Shown here in pieces: positions 1 through 8,672 of a DNA stretch of 55,951 bases. Position 1 is the stretch's first letter. Every line of letters starts with the position of its first letter. The translations under genes were made by a program, and so were the position numbers. This stretch comes from Clostridia bacterium. Lineage in GTDB: Bacteria > Bacillota > Clostridia > Peptostreptococcales > Acidaminobacteraceae. The stretch covers positions 1 through 55,951 of the forward strand of contig JACUUV010000016.1 of assembly GCA_014859095.1 (NCBI GenBank), written 5' to 3'. The notes below the pieces were generated by a model. The model did no database searches. It was not told the origin of the DNA and was given only the letters and a program-made list of their open reading frames with translations.

Positions 1-99
1 GTGCATGGCACTCTTGTTTTTTGTTTAGATTTATTTAATCCATTCTTAAGACACTTGAATCCTTACTATGGTAGGATATCTAAAGAGGAGGTGAATCGG

Positions 100-651
100 G
101 TGGATAAATTTTATCTTTATGTCGCAGTACCGGCATCCGTAATTTTAGTGATCCAGACCATCATGACATTCCTTGGGATGTCAGGTGATATTGATGTGGA
201 TTTTGACGGTGATGGGGATGTGGACATTGAAGGTGGCGGTGGTGTAACACTTTTTTCAGTCAGAAACATGGTGGCATTTTTCACTTTTTTTGGATGGAGT
301 GGACTTTGGATGCTGGAAAATGGATTCTCGACACTGACTGTTGCGATCTTTTCGGTTCTGATAGGCGCATTTTTTGTGGCGGTTTCCATGGGACTTTTCT
401 TTCTTGTCAGCAAAATGCAACGCAGTGGTAGCCTCAGAATTCAAAATACGATTGGACTGGTTGGCGAAGTATACATACCCATACCTTCCAATAGAGAAAA
501 ATCGGGCAAAGTGATGTTGTCCGTTCAAGGTGCTTTAATGGAACTTGAAGCCTACACCGATGACCGGGAAATCCTCAAATCGGGATCTCAGGTAGAAGTC
601 GTAGGAGTCATCGGCACATCCAAGCTATTAGTAACAAAACACATAATTTAA
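100..651 (+). CDS. NfeD-like membrane protein (YuaF type), partner of flotillin
   Basis: 183 aa if translation starts at GTG 100, which has AGGAGG at 86-91 and an 8-nt spacer; the frame stays open upstream to base 1 but without a good ribosome site. Membrane segments are visible at about residues 8-26, 57-72 and 78-103. Between the first two lies an Asp/Gly-rich stretch (residues 29-48, DGDGD core) that should face outside. The C-terminal 70 residues resemble the soluble OB-fold of NfeD proteins. It sits 12 nt ahead of a flotillin gene; in Bacillus the YuaF-FloT pair is known to work together in membrane microdomains. Family assignment comes from topology and neighbour; biochemical role is inferred. 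Confidence 0.8.
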   Translation: MDKFYLYVAVPASVILVIQTIMTFLGMSGDIDVDFDGDGDVDIEGGGGVTLFSVRNMVAFFTFFGWSGLWMLENGFSTLTVAIFSVLIGAFFVAVSMGLFFLVSKMQRSGSLRIQNTIGLVGEVYIPIPSNREKSGKVMLSVQGALMELEAYTDDREILKSGSQVEVVGVIGTSKLLVTKHII

Positions 652-663
652 AGGGGGAAAAAT

Positions 664-2058
664 ATGTTGCCTAGTAATTTATCGGGATTGATGTTCACAA
701 CGCTTGCCGTATTGTTTGTATTCGGTCTGGTGATCGCACTATTGTCCAGATACAAAAAATGTCCGTCGGACAAAATTCTTGTCAAATATGGTTTGGTCGG
801 TTCAAATGAAGCTGGAATGAAAAGTGCGAAAAGTATTCACGGTGGAGCCACTTTCATCTGGCCTGTATTCCAAGCTTATCAATATCTTGATTTGACACCG
901 ATTTCAATTGAAGTCAATCTTCAGAACGCACTTTCGAAACAAAACATCCGTATTGATGTCCCTTCAAGATTCACAGTAGGAATCAGCACAGAACCTGAAA
1001 TCGTACAGAATGCTGCTGAGAGATTACTGGGACTCAAATTGGCAGAGATTCAAGAACTCGCAAAAGATATTATCTTTGGTCAATTGAGACTTGTTGTAGC
1101 CACAATGGACATTGAAGAAATCAACACAGATCGAGATAAGTTTTTAATGGAGGTTTCACATAATGTGGAATCGGAATTACAAAAAATCGGTCTTAGACTG
1201 ATCAATGTCAACATAACGGATATCAGTGATGAATCCGGTTATATCGACGCACTTGGTAAAGAAGCGGCTTCCAAAGCGGTTAATGATGCGAAGATATCCG
1301 TAGCTCAAAAGACGAGAGACGGCTCTATCGGAGAAGCACAGGCGGTTATGGATCAAAGGGTAAAAGTGGCTGAAGCCAATGCGACTGCAGTTGAGGGCGA
1401 GAACCAGTCCAAAATCAAGATTGCGGAATCAGACGCCGGCAGAAGAGAGATGGAAGCTGTTGCAACCAAACGTGCAGTAGCAGCAGAAAAAATTCAGCAT
1501 GCAAAAGCACTGGAAGAATCGTATGTAGCAGAAAAATCAGCGGAAATCGCACGTGCAGAGCTTGAACAGGCGACTAAGGAAGCTGATCAAATCGTACAGT
1601 CAAAAATCGACAAGCAACGTATTGAAATTGCTGCAGAAGCTGAAGCAGAACGAATCAGACGTCTTGCCCGAGGTGATGCAGATGCAATCTTCATGAAACT
1701 GGAAGCGGAGGCTCGTGGTATCAATGCGATGCTGATCAAACAGGCGGAAGGTTTCAAGGCTATTGTCGATGCGGCAGGTACACCTGACGCGGCGATGAAA
1801 CTCATGATCGTCGACAAATTACCTGAACTTGTTGAAAAGCAAGTGGAAGCTATCAAAAATATCAAAATCGACAAAATCACTGTATGGGATAGTTTGGGCA
1901 AGGATGACGGCAAAACCAGCACTGCAAAATTTGTCTCAGGCATGATGGGATCGGTGCCACCTCTGAACGAACTCTTCAATATGGCAGGTCTAGATATTCC
2001 AGGTTATCTAGGAAAAAACCAAGCGACTGAAGTTGAAACGATGGAAGACGCATTGTAA
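664..2058 (+). CDS. floT: Flotillin (SPFH domain protein, FloT/YuaG type)
   Basis: 464 aa, ATG preceded by AAAGGGGG. One N-terminal membrane helix (residues 9-28) anchors the protein, followed by an SPFH domain (about 35-215, with FIWPVFQ and the MDIEEI/NREKF-like region) and a long Ala/Glu/Lys-rich coiled coil (about 215-350) ending in an AEAEAER repeat region. The C-terminus has IDKITVWDSLGK, like the IDKITV motif of Bacillus FloT. Flotillins are inner-leaflet scaffolds for membrane microdomains affecting secretion, signalling and fluidity. It forms an operon with the upstream NfeD-like gene and is closed by a strong hairpin at 2064-2110. Confidence 0.88.
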   Translation: MLPSNLSGLMFTTLAVLFVFGLVIALLSRYKKCPSDKILVKYGLVGSNEAGMKSAKSIHGGATFIWPVFQAYQYLDLTPISIEVNLQNALSKQNIRIDVPSRFTVGISTEPEIVQNAAERLLGLKLAEIQELAKDIIFGQLRLVVATMDIEEINTDRDKFLMEVSHNVESELQKIGLRLINVNITDISDESGYIDALGKEAASKAVNDAKISVAQKTRDGSIGEAQAVMDQRVKVAEANATAVEGENQSKIKIAESDAGRREMEAVATKRAVAAEKIQHAKALEESYVAEKSAEIARAELEQATKEADQIVQSKIDKQRIEIAAEAEAERIRRLARGDADAIFMKLEAEARGINAMLIKQAEGFKAIVDAAGTPDAAMKLMIVDKLPELVEKQVEAIKNIKIDKITVWDSLGKDDGKTSTAKFVSGMMGSVPPLNELFNMAGLDIPGYLGKNQATEVETMEDAL

Positions 2059-2063
2059 GATAA

Positions 2064-2110
2064 AAAAAGAACATGCCGAACCGGGCTCATCCGGTTGACA
2101 TGTTCTTTTT
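2064..2110. terminator. Bidirectional intrinsic terminator between flotillin and PHP genes
   Basis: GAACATG pairs with CATGTTC and an inner AACCGG/CCGGTT stem continues the hairpin. A-run on the left and T-run on the right let it serve both convergent genes. Confidence 0.85.
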
Positions 2111-2112
2111 AT

Positions 2113-2943
2113 TCATCTCGCAAGTTTAAGTAGACGATCATAACTGATTTGATCAGCTAATATCCTTGGAATACCAAGGACTCTGGCGGGAATAAAATCA
2201 CCGTGGTGATCGGATCCACTTGTGATCATCATATTGTTCCTTTTGCAATAGTTGCGGTAGTAGGTCGTGTCGGAATCAAATCTGAAATAAGGACTGTAAC
2301 ACTCTATGCCTGATATTCCCCAATGCCTAAGCTCGTCGAGAGTGCTGAAGGACAAGAACTGTCTTCTGTTGTAGGCAGGTGGATGTGCGAGTATGACTGG
2401 ATATCCGAGTTTAACCAGTTTGGGCAATACTTCTTCAAGTCGTGGAAAAACCAATTGCTCATCCATCTTACTTACAATATCGAAAAAATCATTAAGCGAT
2501 TGGGTGACGTTCTTATCCGACAGATAGTTCTCAGATTTCCATCCACCCGATTTTGGGTTTCTCTCATAAGCGTCATAATCTGCTGTGCTGACCTCAGGCA
2601 CAAAAGTACTAACGTACTCGATCACTTTTCGATTGTGATCATCTCTTATAATTTGATTCGTGGATAGAATTTTCATAAGCTCGGCGTCATCGGTTCTGAT
2701 GCCATAGGTCAACAAATGAAACTCCTGACCTTTATACATGGCGGACACTTCAACTCCGGGTATGAATTTCACATTTGCCTCATTGGCAAGCAGTATCATC
2801 TCATCAATATTGCTTATGGAGTCGTGATCGGTAATGGAAAAGAGTGCTATATTTTTTTTTAGGATAGCCTCCAGAAGTTCAGATGGTGTTTGGGTACCAT
2901 CCGATGCTGTGGTATGCATGTGCAAATCAATAATTGGTCTCAT
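2113..2943 (-). CDS. PHP-domain metal-dependent phosphoesterase
   Basis: 276 aa. The N-terminus has the PHP metal motifs DLHMHT (His8, His10) with SDG, then ITDHDS and PGVEVS; later histidines occur in LAHPP and the C-terminal SGSDHHG. This matches stand-alone PHP proteins related to TrpH/YciV, which hydrolyse nucleoside bisphosphates or short RNA ends using a trinuclear metal site; exact substrate cannot be told. Start ATG has AAGGAG upstream. Monocistronic on the minus strand, convergent with flotillin and divergent from the T-box transporter operon. Confidence 0.82.
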   Translation of the reverse strand: MRPIIDLHMHTTASDGTQTPSELLEAILKKNIALFSITDHDSISNIDEMILLANEANVKFIPGVEVSAMYKGQEFHLLTYGIRTDDAELMKILSTNQIIRDDHNRKVIEYVSTFVPEVSTADYDAYERNPKSGGWKSENYLSDKNVTQSLNDFFDIVSKMDEQLVFPRLEEVLPKLVKLGYPVILAHPPAYNRRQFLSFSTLDELRHWGISGIECYSPYFRFDSDTTYYRNYCKRNNMMITSGSDHHGDFIPARVLGIPRILADQISYDRLLKLAR

Positions 2944-2997
2944 AACGTTCTCCTTAGAGTGGTTTCAAAATAGTATAACATATTTTCAAAAAAAGGT

Positions 2998-3026
2998 TTG
3001 ACAGAATATCACTTGATATGTATAAT
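2998..3026 (+). promoter_or_regulatory. Consensus sigma-A promoter of the T-box ABC operon
   Basis: TTGACA at 2998-3003 and TATAAT at 3021-3026 with exactly 17 nt between them: both hexamers are perfect. Transcription should start near 3033, just before T-box stem I. Confidence 0.9.
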
Positions 3027-3032
3027 TAAACA

Positions 3033-3328
3033 CAAGTTAATATGAAAATGCATTTGAGAAAAAGAAAATACATTGAATCTGGTTCAGCGATATGAGGAAT
3101 GGTGCGAGCTCATACAATTTGAAAATGTTGAGAACTTTTTCGAGCAGTTCACAAGAAATTAAGTAAGGTGAACCGGTTGTCCACCGTTAATTGGAATAGG
3201 TATCGACTTAACCGTCCGTACTGATGAGAGAGCACAAATTTGCTAAATTGGGTGGTACCGCGGAGGAAACTTCGTCCCAATGAAACGTATTTTGTGTGCT
3301 GAGGAGTCCACGGAAGGGACTTTTTTTA
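3033..3328 (+). promoter_or_regulatory. T-box leader controlling the amino acid ABC transporter
   Basis: The hallmark T-box GGGTGGTACCGCGG lies at 3250-3263, followed by an antiterminator/terminator region ending in AGTCC (3305-3309)/GGACT (3317-3321) and a T-run. Stem I is recognisable: an AGCGA motif then hairpin TATGAG/CTCATA around a GGTG-containing loop (3086-3114). By hand folding, GAAAAAG (3058-3064) pairs with CTTTTTC (3135-3141) above a kink-turn-like GA bulge, and ACATT pairs with AATGT. The internal loop then displays AGA (3131-3133) followed by A, an Arg codon. The T-box call is firm; the Arg specifier is tentative. Confidence 0.92.
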
Positions 3329-3381
3329 TTGCTTAAAAATGCATAAAAACCCAAAATAATGAATAAATAGGAGAGTGTGAA

Positions 3382-4188
3382 ATGAAAAAAGGATTATTGA
3401 TTTTAATGGCGGTTATTTTAGTTTTAGGCACGATGAGCGGTTGTTCAGCCGCAAGTGGTTCAACAAATGATGCAATGTCAATAATAAAAGAGAATGGTGT
3501 TTTGGTTCTTGGCACTTCAGCAGATTATCCCCCATATGAATTTCATATGGAAATTGATGGAGTGGATACCATTGTTGGATTTGATATTGAAATCGCAAAG
3601 AAAATCGCAGAAGAAATCGGTGTGGAACTTAAAATCATCGATATGAAATTTGAAGGCTTGTTACCGGCTCTCACTGCCGGAAAAATCGACTTGATTATTG
3701 CCGGTATGACACCAACCGATGAACGTAAGAAGAGTGTCGATTTTTCAACAGTTTACTACAAGGAAAATCAAGCTGTGATTGTACGTGCTGAAGACCTCGA
3801 TAATTTGAACAGTATGGATGGATTTGACGGAAAGACTATAGGAGTTCAAAAATCCACTATTCAGGAAGAACTTGCAAAAAATGAATTCACCAATTCGACA
3901 ATCAAGAGTTTGGATAAAATTCCAAATCTGATTTTGGAACTCAAATCTGGAAAGATCGATGCCATTGTTCTGGTATCCCCGGTAGCGAATTCCTATATGA
4001 AAGCCAACATGGATTTGGCGGTCACAGAAATCGCATTTGATTCGGAAGACGGATCAGCAATTGCGGTCAAGCAAAATACTGGAGAGTTTCTTGACACAAT
4101 CAACGTGGTGCTTCAGGACTTGATGACATCAGGCGCTTTGGATCAATTCATCACTGAGGCAGTTGAGTTAAGCGATTCTTTGAAATAG
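3382..4188 (+). CDS. Polar amino acid ABC transporter substrate-binding lipoprotein
   Basis: 268 aa with a lipoprotein signal: basic start, hydrophobic core, and lipobox MSGC with Cys21. The mature part begins with GVLVLGTSADYPPYEF, GFDIEIAKKIAEEIG and LIIAGMTPTDERKKSVDFS, all standard for SBP_bac_3 proteins that bind His, Arg, Lys, Gln or similar. It would capture the amino acid outside the membrane and deliver it to the permease encoded 9 nt downstream. The whole operon lies behind a T-box, so it should rise when one specific tRNA is uncharged; a basic amino acid is suggested by the tentative AGA specifier. Confidence 0.92.
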   Translation: MKKGLLILMAVILVLGTMSGCSAASGSTNDAMSIIKENGVLVLGTSADYPPYEFHMEIDGVDTIVGFDIEIAKKIAEEIGVELKIIDMKFEGLLPALTAGKIDLIIAGMTPTDERKKSVDFSTVYYKENQAVIVRAEDLDNLNSMDGFDGKTIGVQKSTIQEELAKNEFTNSTIKSLDKIPNLILELKSGKIDAIVLVSPVANSYMKANMDLAVTEIAFDSEDGSAIAVKQNTGEFLDTINVVLQDLMTSGALDQFITEAVELSDSLK

Positions 4189-4197
4189 GGTGACGAT

Positions 4198-4836
4198 ATG
4201 AATTTCAGTTTTATAGAAAAGTATTATAAGTTCTTTTTGAACGGAACATATACCACTTTGATTTTATCTCTACTTACTGTAGTGTTTGGCGTTCTTGGGG
4301 GATTGCTTTTATCCCTCATGAAGACGTCAGGCAACAAGGTTCTGAAGGGAATCGCTACGGCATATATAGAGTTCATCAGAGGAACTCCACTACTCATCCA
4401 GCTATACATCGTCTATTACGGAGTTCAGGGTATACCGATGTTCACAGCAGGTATCATTGCAATGAGCATCAACAGTTCGGCCTATATCGCTGAAATTATC
4501 AGGGCGGGCATCGAAGCTGTGGACAAAGGACAGATGGAAGCTGCAAGATCACTTGGGATGCCCATAGGGCTCACCTATAAGGAAATCATTATTCCACAGG
4601 CACTAAAAAACATATTGCCCGCACTTGGCAACGAATTCATAGTACTCATCAAGGAATCGGCGATAGTTTCAGTCATCGGGATCCATGATCTGATGTACAA
4701 CACAGATACAGTCAGAGGCATTACATTCATAGCATTTGAACCATTGATTGTCGCAGCTTTCATATACTTTGTTTTGACATTTACATTATCCAAAGGAATG
4801 GGTTCACTGGAGAGGAGGATGAAAGTCAGTGATTAA
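4198..4836 (+). CDS. Polar amino acid ABC transporter permease (HisM/GlnP family)
   Basis: 212 aa, about five membrane segments. Contains the family's N-terminal [10 protein letters not shown], the [11 protein letters not shown] signature, and the EAA loop ([10 protein letters not shown]...[17 protein letters not shown]) that contacts the ATPase. Length is normal for the family. ATG has GGTGACG just upstream, 9 nt after the binding protein; the stop overlaps the ATPase start by 8 nt, indicating translational coupling. Confidence 0.93.
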   Translation: MNFSFIEKYYKFFLNGTYTTLILSLLTVVFGVLGGLLLSLMKTSGNKVLKGIATAYIEFIRGTPLLIQLYIVYYGVQGIPMFTAGIIAMSINSSAYIAEIIRAGIEAVDKGQMEAARSLGMPIGLTYKEIIIPQALKNILPALGNEFIVLIKESAIVSVIGIHDLMYNTDTVRGITFIAFEPLIVAAFIYFVLTFTLSKGMGSLERRMKVSD

Positions 4837-5554
4837 AGTCAACAATCTGATCAAGCGATTCGGGAAACTTGAGGTGCTGAAAGGCATTTCACATGAAATA
4901 AAGCAAGGGGAAGTTGTTGTGATCATCGGGCCAAGCGGATCGGGGAAAAGCACGTTCCTCCGTTGTCTTAATATGCTTGAACATCCATGCGGAGGAGACA
5001 TCAACTTTGAAGGCGTACTATTGACTTCAGCGAAAACAAAAATTGATTTGCACCGACAGAAAATCGGAATGGTTTTTCAGCAGTTCAACTTGTTTCCACA
5101 TAAAACTGTACTCGACAACATAATCCTCGGTCCGATCAAACTTAAAAATATGCCCAAAGATCAAGCGATTGCGCTGGGTGAAAAATTATTGAACAGGGTC
5201 GGTTTGATGGATAAACGCGACACTTATCCAAACAAACTCTCTGGAGGACAAAAGCAAAGGATTGCAATTCTCAGAGCACTTGCGATGAGTCCCGACGTCA
5301 TGCTGTTCGATGAGCCGACATCTTCGCTGGATCCAGAAATGGTAGGGGAGGTTCTTGAAATGATGAAGGATTTGGCAAAAGAAGGCATGACAATGATTGT
5401 GGTCACCCATGAAATGGGCTTTGCCAAAGAGGTGGCAGACCGGATATTGTTTATGGATGAAGGAAAAATCGTAGAGATGGGTGAGCCGGAGCAGTTGTTT
5501 AGCGCGCCAAAGGAGGAACGGACCAAATTGTTTTTATCCAAGGTTTTGGCATGA
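4829..5554 (+). CDS. Polar amino acid ABC transporter ATPase (GlnQ/HisP family)
   Basis: 241 aa from GTG 4829, with GAGAGGAGG upstream inside the permease gene. Walker [10 protein letters not shown] (about residues 34-42), Q-loop VFQQFNLF, signature LSGGQKQR, Walker [15 protein letters not shown], and switch VTHEMGF are all intact. Drives import by the two preceding gene products. Third and last gene of the T-box operon; a promoter for the next gene overlaps its 3' end. Confidence 0.94.
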   Translation: MIKVNNLIKRFGKLEVLKGISHEIKQGEVVVIIGPSGSGKSTFLRCLNMLEHPCGGDINFEGVLLTSAKTKIDLHRQKIGMVFQQFNLFPHKTVLDNIILGPIKLKNMPKDQAIALGEKLLNRVGLMDKRDTYPNKLSGGQKQRIAILRALAMSPDVMLFDEPTSSLDPEMVGEVLEMMKDLAKEGMTMIVVTHEMGFAKEVADRILFMDEGKIVEMGEPEQLFSAPKEERTKLFLSKVLA

Positions 5555-5573
5555 TGAAAAAGCATGATATAAT
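5546..5573 (+). promoter_or_regulatory. Likely sigma-A promoter for the YaiI-YgjP operon
   Basis: TTGGCA (5546-5551) and TATAAT (5568-5573) with a 16-nt spacer, overlapping the stop of the ABC ATPase gene. No terminator is seen between the operons, so read-through is possible. Confidence 0.6.
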
Positions 5574-5603
5574 ATTCAGGAAACATAAGAAATGGAGAAT
5601 ATT

Positions 5604-6062
5604 ATGGAACTCAAGGTTTGGATCGATGCTGACGGATGCCCGGTCGTAAAGCAGACTATAGGAATCTGCAAACGTAAGGGCATTGCGGTCATCGCAGTCA
5701 AAAATCATGCGGTACGACTCGAAGATGATTATGCAAAAGTTATCACGGTGGATGTCAGTGGAGATGCGGTGGATTACTATATCGTCAACCATATGGACAC
5801 TGGGGATCTTGTGATTACGCAAGACAATGGACTCGCCGCGATGGTTTTGTCTAAAAAAGGAATTTGCATGAACCAAAACGGTAAGGTCATCGATAACGAA
5901 AACATTGATTTTTTCCTCGACAACAGGCATGTGAGCCGTGTGATGCGCATGCAGAATAAGAAGTCCACAACATTCAAAAAAAGAACACAAGCAGACAATA
6001 ACTCATTTGAAGCGGCGCTTGAATCTCTACTTGATGAGTTGGAGGAATCTGATCATGAATAA
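5604..6062 (+). CDS. YaiI/YqxD family protein (DUF188, PIN-like)
   Basis: 152 aa from ATG 5604, chosen because GGAG at 5594-5597 is 6 nt upstream; an ATG at 5592 lies inside that site. The start KVWIDADGCPVV, then VKNHAV, GDAVDYYIV, TGDLVITQDNGLAA and the C-terminal FKKRTQADNNSFEAAL match the UPF0178/YaiI family almost throughout. Acidic residues in DADG and TQD are laid out as in PIN-type nucleases, but activity is not established for this family. Its stop overlaps the following peptidase gene by 8 nt. Confidence 0.88.
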   Translation: MELKVWIDADGCPVVKQTIGICKRKGIAVIAVKNHAVRLEDDYAKVITVDVSGDAVDYYIVNHMDTGDLVITQDNGLAAMVLSKKGICMNQNGKVIDNENIDFFLDNRHVSRVMRMQNKKSTTFKKRTQADNNSFEAALESLLDELEESDHE

Positions 6063-6519
6063 AGCCATCAGATATCTGGGAAAGACAGTACCTGTTGTGC
6101 TCAAAATCGATGACACCCAAAAAAAACCTCTGGTCACTTATAAGGAAGACTGTTTTGAGATTATCTTGAGCGCTCCAAAAGACGAATTGCTGGAGCAAGC
6201 TGTAAAACGATATTATCAGCAGTTTGTAAAAAGAACTGTCCATGAATTGATTGCCAAATATCAACCCTTATTCAAAGTCAAACCTAGAAAGATCACAATT
6301 GAGACAAGTTTGACCAAGTGGGGAACGTGCAACAGCAATCGGGATTTGATGTTTAACTGGCAACTTGCGACAGTACCATTTGAAGTCATAGAATATATAG
6401 TGGTCCATGAGATGTGTCATATGGAACATATGAATCATGACCGTTCCTTTTGGAGGTTGGTGGGCAAACTGGCCCCGGATTATAAAGCATGTGAAGCATG
6501 GTTAAAAGGAGAGATTTAG
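6055..6519 (+). CDS. YgjP-type M48-like zinc metallopeptidase, copy 1 (short form)
   Basis: 154 aa from ATG 6055, with GGAGG at 6041-6045 inside the yaiI-like gene. Shows the DUF45/YgjP core: KWGTCNSNRDLMFNWQL, then HEMCH (118-122) as zinc HExxH and a third ligand region MNHDRSFW. It lacks the N-terminal beta-rich part of the full-length family (about 230 aa), so it is a short form that keeps the catalytic half. The next gene encodes a full-length relative only 2 nt downstream. Cellular substrate is unknown. Confidence 0.85.
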   Translation: MNKAIRYLGKTVPVVLKIDDTQKKPLVTYKEDCFEIILSAPKDELLEQAVKRYYQQFVKRTVHELIAKYQPLFKVKPRKITIETSLTKWGTCNSNRDLMFNWQLATVPFEVIEYIVVHEMCHMEHMNHDRSFWRLVGKLAPDYKACEAWLKGEI

Positions 6520-6521
6520 GT

Positions 6522-7211
6522 GTGGCTATTGAATATGAATGCATCAGGAGCAAAAGAAAATCCATAGGAATTCAAATTTCGAGCGATGGGAAAGTCATTG
6601 TCAGGGCGCCAAAAAATGTCGCAGATGTGGTCATATCCGAGTGTGTGAAAAAACGTGAAAAGTGGATTTTGGAAAAACTGGAATGGATTCAGGCGAAATC
6701 AGATCATAATCCTCCGACGAGATATGTCGAGGGTGAATTTTTTATGTTTTTGGGAGAGAAATTCCCATTGCAGTTCAAAGCAGATGACAGTCATAAGCAG
6801 TGTAGAGTTTACCTGGAGGACGGCTTTCTTATTTATGAGAACGGGACAAGATCCGTTGAAGCAATACAAAAGCATTTGGAGATCTGGTATAGGAAAGCAG
6901 CGCAGGATTTGGTCGAAGAACGCATACGGCATTATTTGAAACACTTTGATGTGGAACCGACCTACATCAAAGTGAAAACCCAAAAGAAAAGATGGGGGAG
7001 TTGTACATCGAAGAGACAATTGCGCTTCAATTTCAACCTGATCAAGGCTCCCATAGAGGTACTTGATTACATTGTCATCCATGAAATGAGCCATATGGTG
7101 CATATGAATCATTCTGATAAATTTTGGAATTTGGTCAGGTCCATCATGCCACAGTATAAAATTCATGCGGATTGGTTAAAAGAAAATGGTCACATTATAA
7201 ACAAATGTTAA
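6522..7211 (+). CDS. YgjP-type M48-like zinc metallopeptidase, copy 2 (full length)
   Basis: 229 aa from GTG 6522; GGAGAG at 6508-6513 is 8 nt away. The N-terminal half (YECIRSKRKSIGIQI, VRAPKN) is the usual YgjP/WLM-type leader, and the C-terminal half has KKRWGSCTSKRQLRFNFNL, HEMSH (187-191) and MNHSDKFW. Clear paralogue of the preceding gene, sharing WG-C, HEM-H and MNH blocks. Last gene of the trio; a hairpin terminator follows at 7296. Confidence 0.88.
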   Translation: MAIEYECIRSKRKSIGIQISSDGKVIVRAPKNVADVVISECVKKREKWILEKLEWIQAKSDHNPPTRYVEGEFFMFLGEKFPLQFKADDSHKQCRVYLEDGFLIYENGTRSVEAIQKHLEIWYRKAAQDLVEERIRHYLKHFDVEPTYIKVKTQKKRWGSCTSKRQLRFNFNLIKAPIEVLDYIVIHEMSHMVHMNHSDKFWNLVRSIMPQYKIHADWLKENGHIINKC

Positions 7212-7295
7212 ATTTTTGTTAATAAATTTTAAAATTTATATACAAAACAGATAAACTTATCTATAAATTCAATTCAATATTGTAATTAACTTACA

Positions 7296-7333
7296 ATTTC
7301 TGAGGTTTATGTCAACCGCAGAAATTTTTTTTT
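7296..7333 (+). terminator. Intrinsic terminator of the YaiI-YgjP operon
   Basis: ATTTCTG pairs with CAGAAAT, an inner GGTT/AACC stem follows after one mismatch, and nine T residues follow. The remaining 120 bases up to the DUF3798 gene show no clear RNA motif. Confidence 0.85.
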
Positions 7334-7456
7334 GTGTTCAAATCTATCTTGAGAAAAAAGGATATTCGGAATATTCAGAGAATTACCCATGTGAAGGTTC
7401 AAGTTTATGCTGTGCATAGACTCAGAATTTCTTACGAATTTTAAGGGGGACTAAAA

Positions 7457-8605
7457 ATGAAGAGAATTTTGGCGGTTTTATTGACGGTTGCGATGCTTGT
7501 TTCATTAGTGGGTTGCGGTAGCAAAGAAGAAGTTGCTATGGACCTCGGAACAAATGGAGTCGCACTTGGATTCAAGATTGGTGTTGTAACAGGAACGGTT
7601 TCTCAAGGCGAAGAAGAATACCGTGCAGCAGAAGCTGTAAAATTGATGTATGGCGATCAAGTCATTCTCCAGACTTATCCTGATAAATTCATGGATGAGC
7701 AAGAAACCACAATTTCCAATATCCTCAGTATCGCAAATGATCCAGAGGTCAAAGCTATCGTGATTTGTCAAGCTGTACCGGGCACATCAGCGGCTATCGA
7801 CAAAGTAAGAGAAATCAGGGATGATATCCTTATTATTGCCGGAGTACCTGGCGAAGCACCGGATACGATTTCACCAAAAGCCGATGTGGTATTGCAAGGC
7901 GATGAACTGGGTATGGGTGTTTCCATCATAGCGCAAGCCGCGAAGATGGGCGCAACTACATTTGTTCATTATTCTTTCCCAAGACATATGTCATATCCAC
8001 TTCTTGCAGCCAGAAGAGACATTTTCAAATCAGAATGTGAAGCGAGAGGTATGAAATTTGTAGATGCGACCGCACCGGATCCAACTGGAGACGCAGGAGT
8101 CCCAGGAGCTCAGCAGTTCATTTTGGAAGATATTCCTAGAAAGGTTGAGGAATATGGTGAAAATACCAATTTCTTCTCAACAAACTGCTCAATGCAGGAA
8201 CCACTCATAAAATCTTCACTTGAAAATGGTGCGATTGTAGCTCAACAATGTTGTCCATCGCCATATCACGGTTATCCGGGAGCACTTGGAATCAGTATTC
8301 CTGAAGAAAAACAAGGCGACGTGGATTACATCATCGCCCAAATTTCAGATAAAGTGGCAGTACAAGGCGGTACAGGAAGATTCGCAACTTGGCCGGTACC
8401 TGTAAACATGATGTTCGTACAATCAGGTGTGGATTACGCAATAGCATACAACCAAGGCAAAACTAATGGCAAGGTCGATAAGGCTTACATGGAAAAATTG
8501 TTCTCTGAGTACGCTGGCGTTGAAATCAAGCTGACGACTCTTGAAGAGGGTGGCACTGCCTATGACAATTTCCTCCTTCTCTTATCAGATTACATTACAT
8601 TCTAA
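7457..8605 (+). CDS. DUF3798 family solute-binding lipoprotein of an ABC importer
   Basis: 382 aa; ATG with AGGGGG upstream. Lipoprotein signal ends in LVGC (Cys20). The mature part looks like a type I periplasmic-binding fold: FKIGVVTGTVSQGEEEYRAA, KAIVICQAVPGT, VVLQGDELGMG and THFVHYSFPRHMSYP-like segments; I recognise it as DUF3798. It is followed by an RbsA-type ATPase and two permeases, so it should be the capture protein of a sugar/nucleoside-type importer, but its ligand is unknown. A strong terminator after it implies more copies than the downstream membrane parts. Confidence 0.82.
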   Translation: MKRILAVLLTVAMLVSLVGCGSKEEVAMDLGTNGVALGFKIGVVTGTVSQGEEEYRAAEAVKLMYGDQVILQTYPDKFMDEQETTISNILSIANDPEVKAIVICQAVPGTSAAIDKVREIRDDILIIAGVPGEAPDTISPKADVVLQGDELGMGVSIIAQAAKMGATTFVHYSFPRHMSYPLLAARRDIFKSECEARGMKFVDATAPDPTGDAGVPGAQQFILEDIPRKVEEYGENTNFFSTNCSMQEPLIKSSLENGAIVAQQCCPSPYHGYPGALGISIPEEKQGDVDYIIAQISDKVAVQGGTGRFATWPVPVNMMFVQSGVDYAIAYNQGKTNGKVDKAYMEKLFSEYAGVEIKLTTLEEGGTAYDNFLLLLSDYITF

Positions 8606-8622
8606 GACATAAAAATATGCTG

Positions 8623-8650
8623 AAAAGGTTGTCGATCTGACAACCTTTTT
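8623..8650 (+). terminator. Intra-operon terminator after the DUF3798 binding protein
   Basis: AAAAGGTTGTC pairs perfectly with GACAACCTTTT around GATCT, followed by T residues. It lies between the binding protein and ATPase genes, a common way to express the binding protein in excess. Confidence 0.88.
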
Positions 8651-8672
8651 CAAAGAAACAGGGGTGAAGAAA

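Noticed and set aside
1-99. Longer NfeD start at base 1
   Set aside because: The added 33 residues lack a ribosome site and a signal; GTG 100 has a strong one.
7296-7333. Purine-type riboswitch before the DUF3798 operon
   Set aside because: The structure is a plain hairpin with a T-run; no three-way junction or conserved core is seen.
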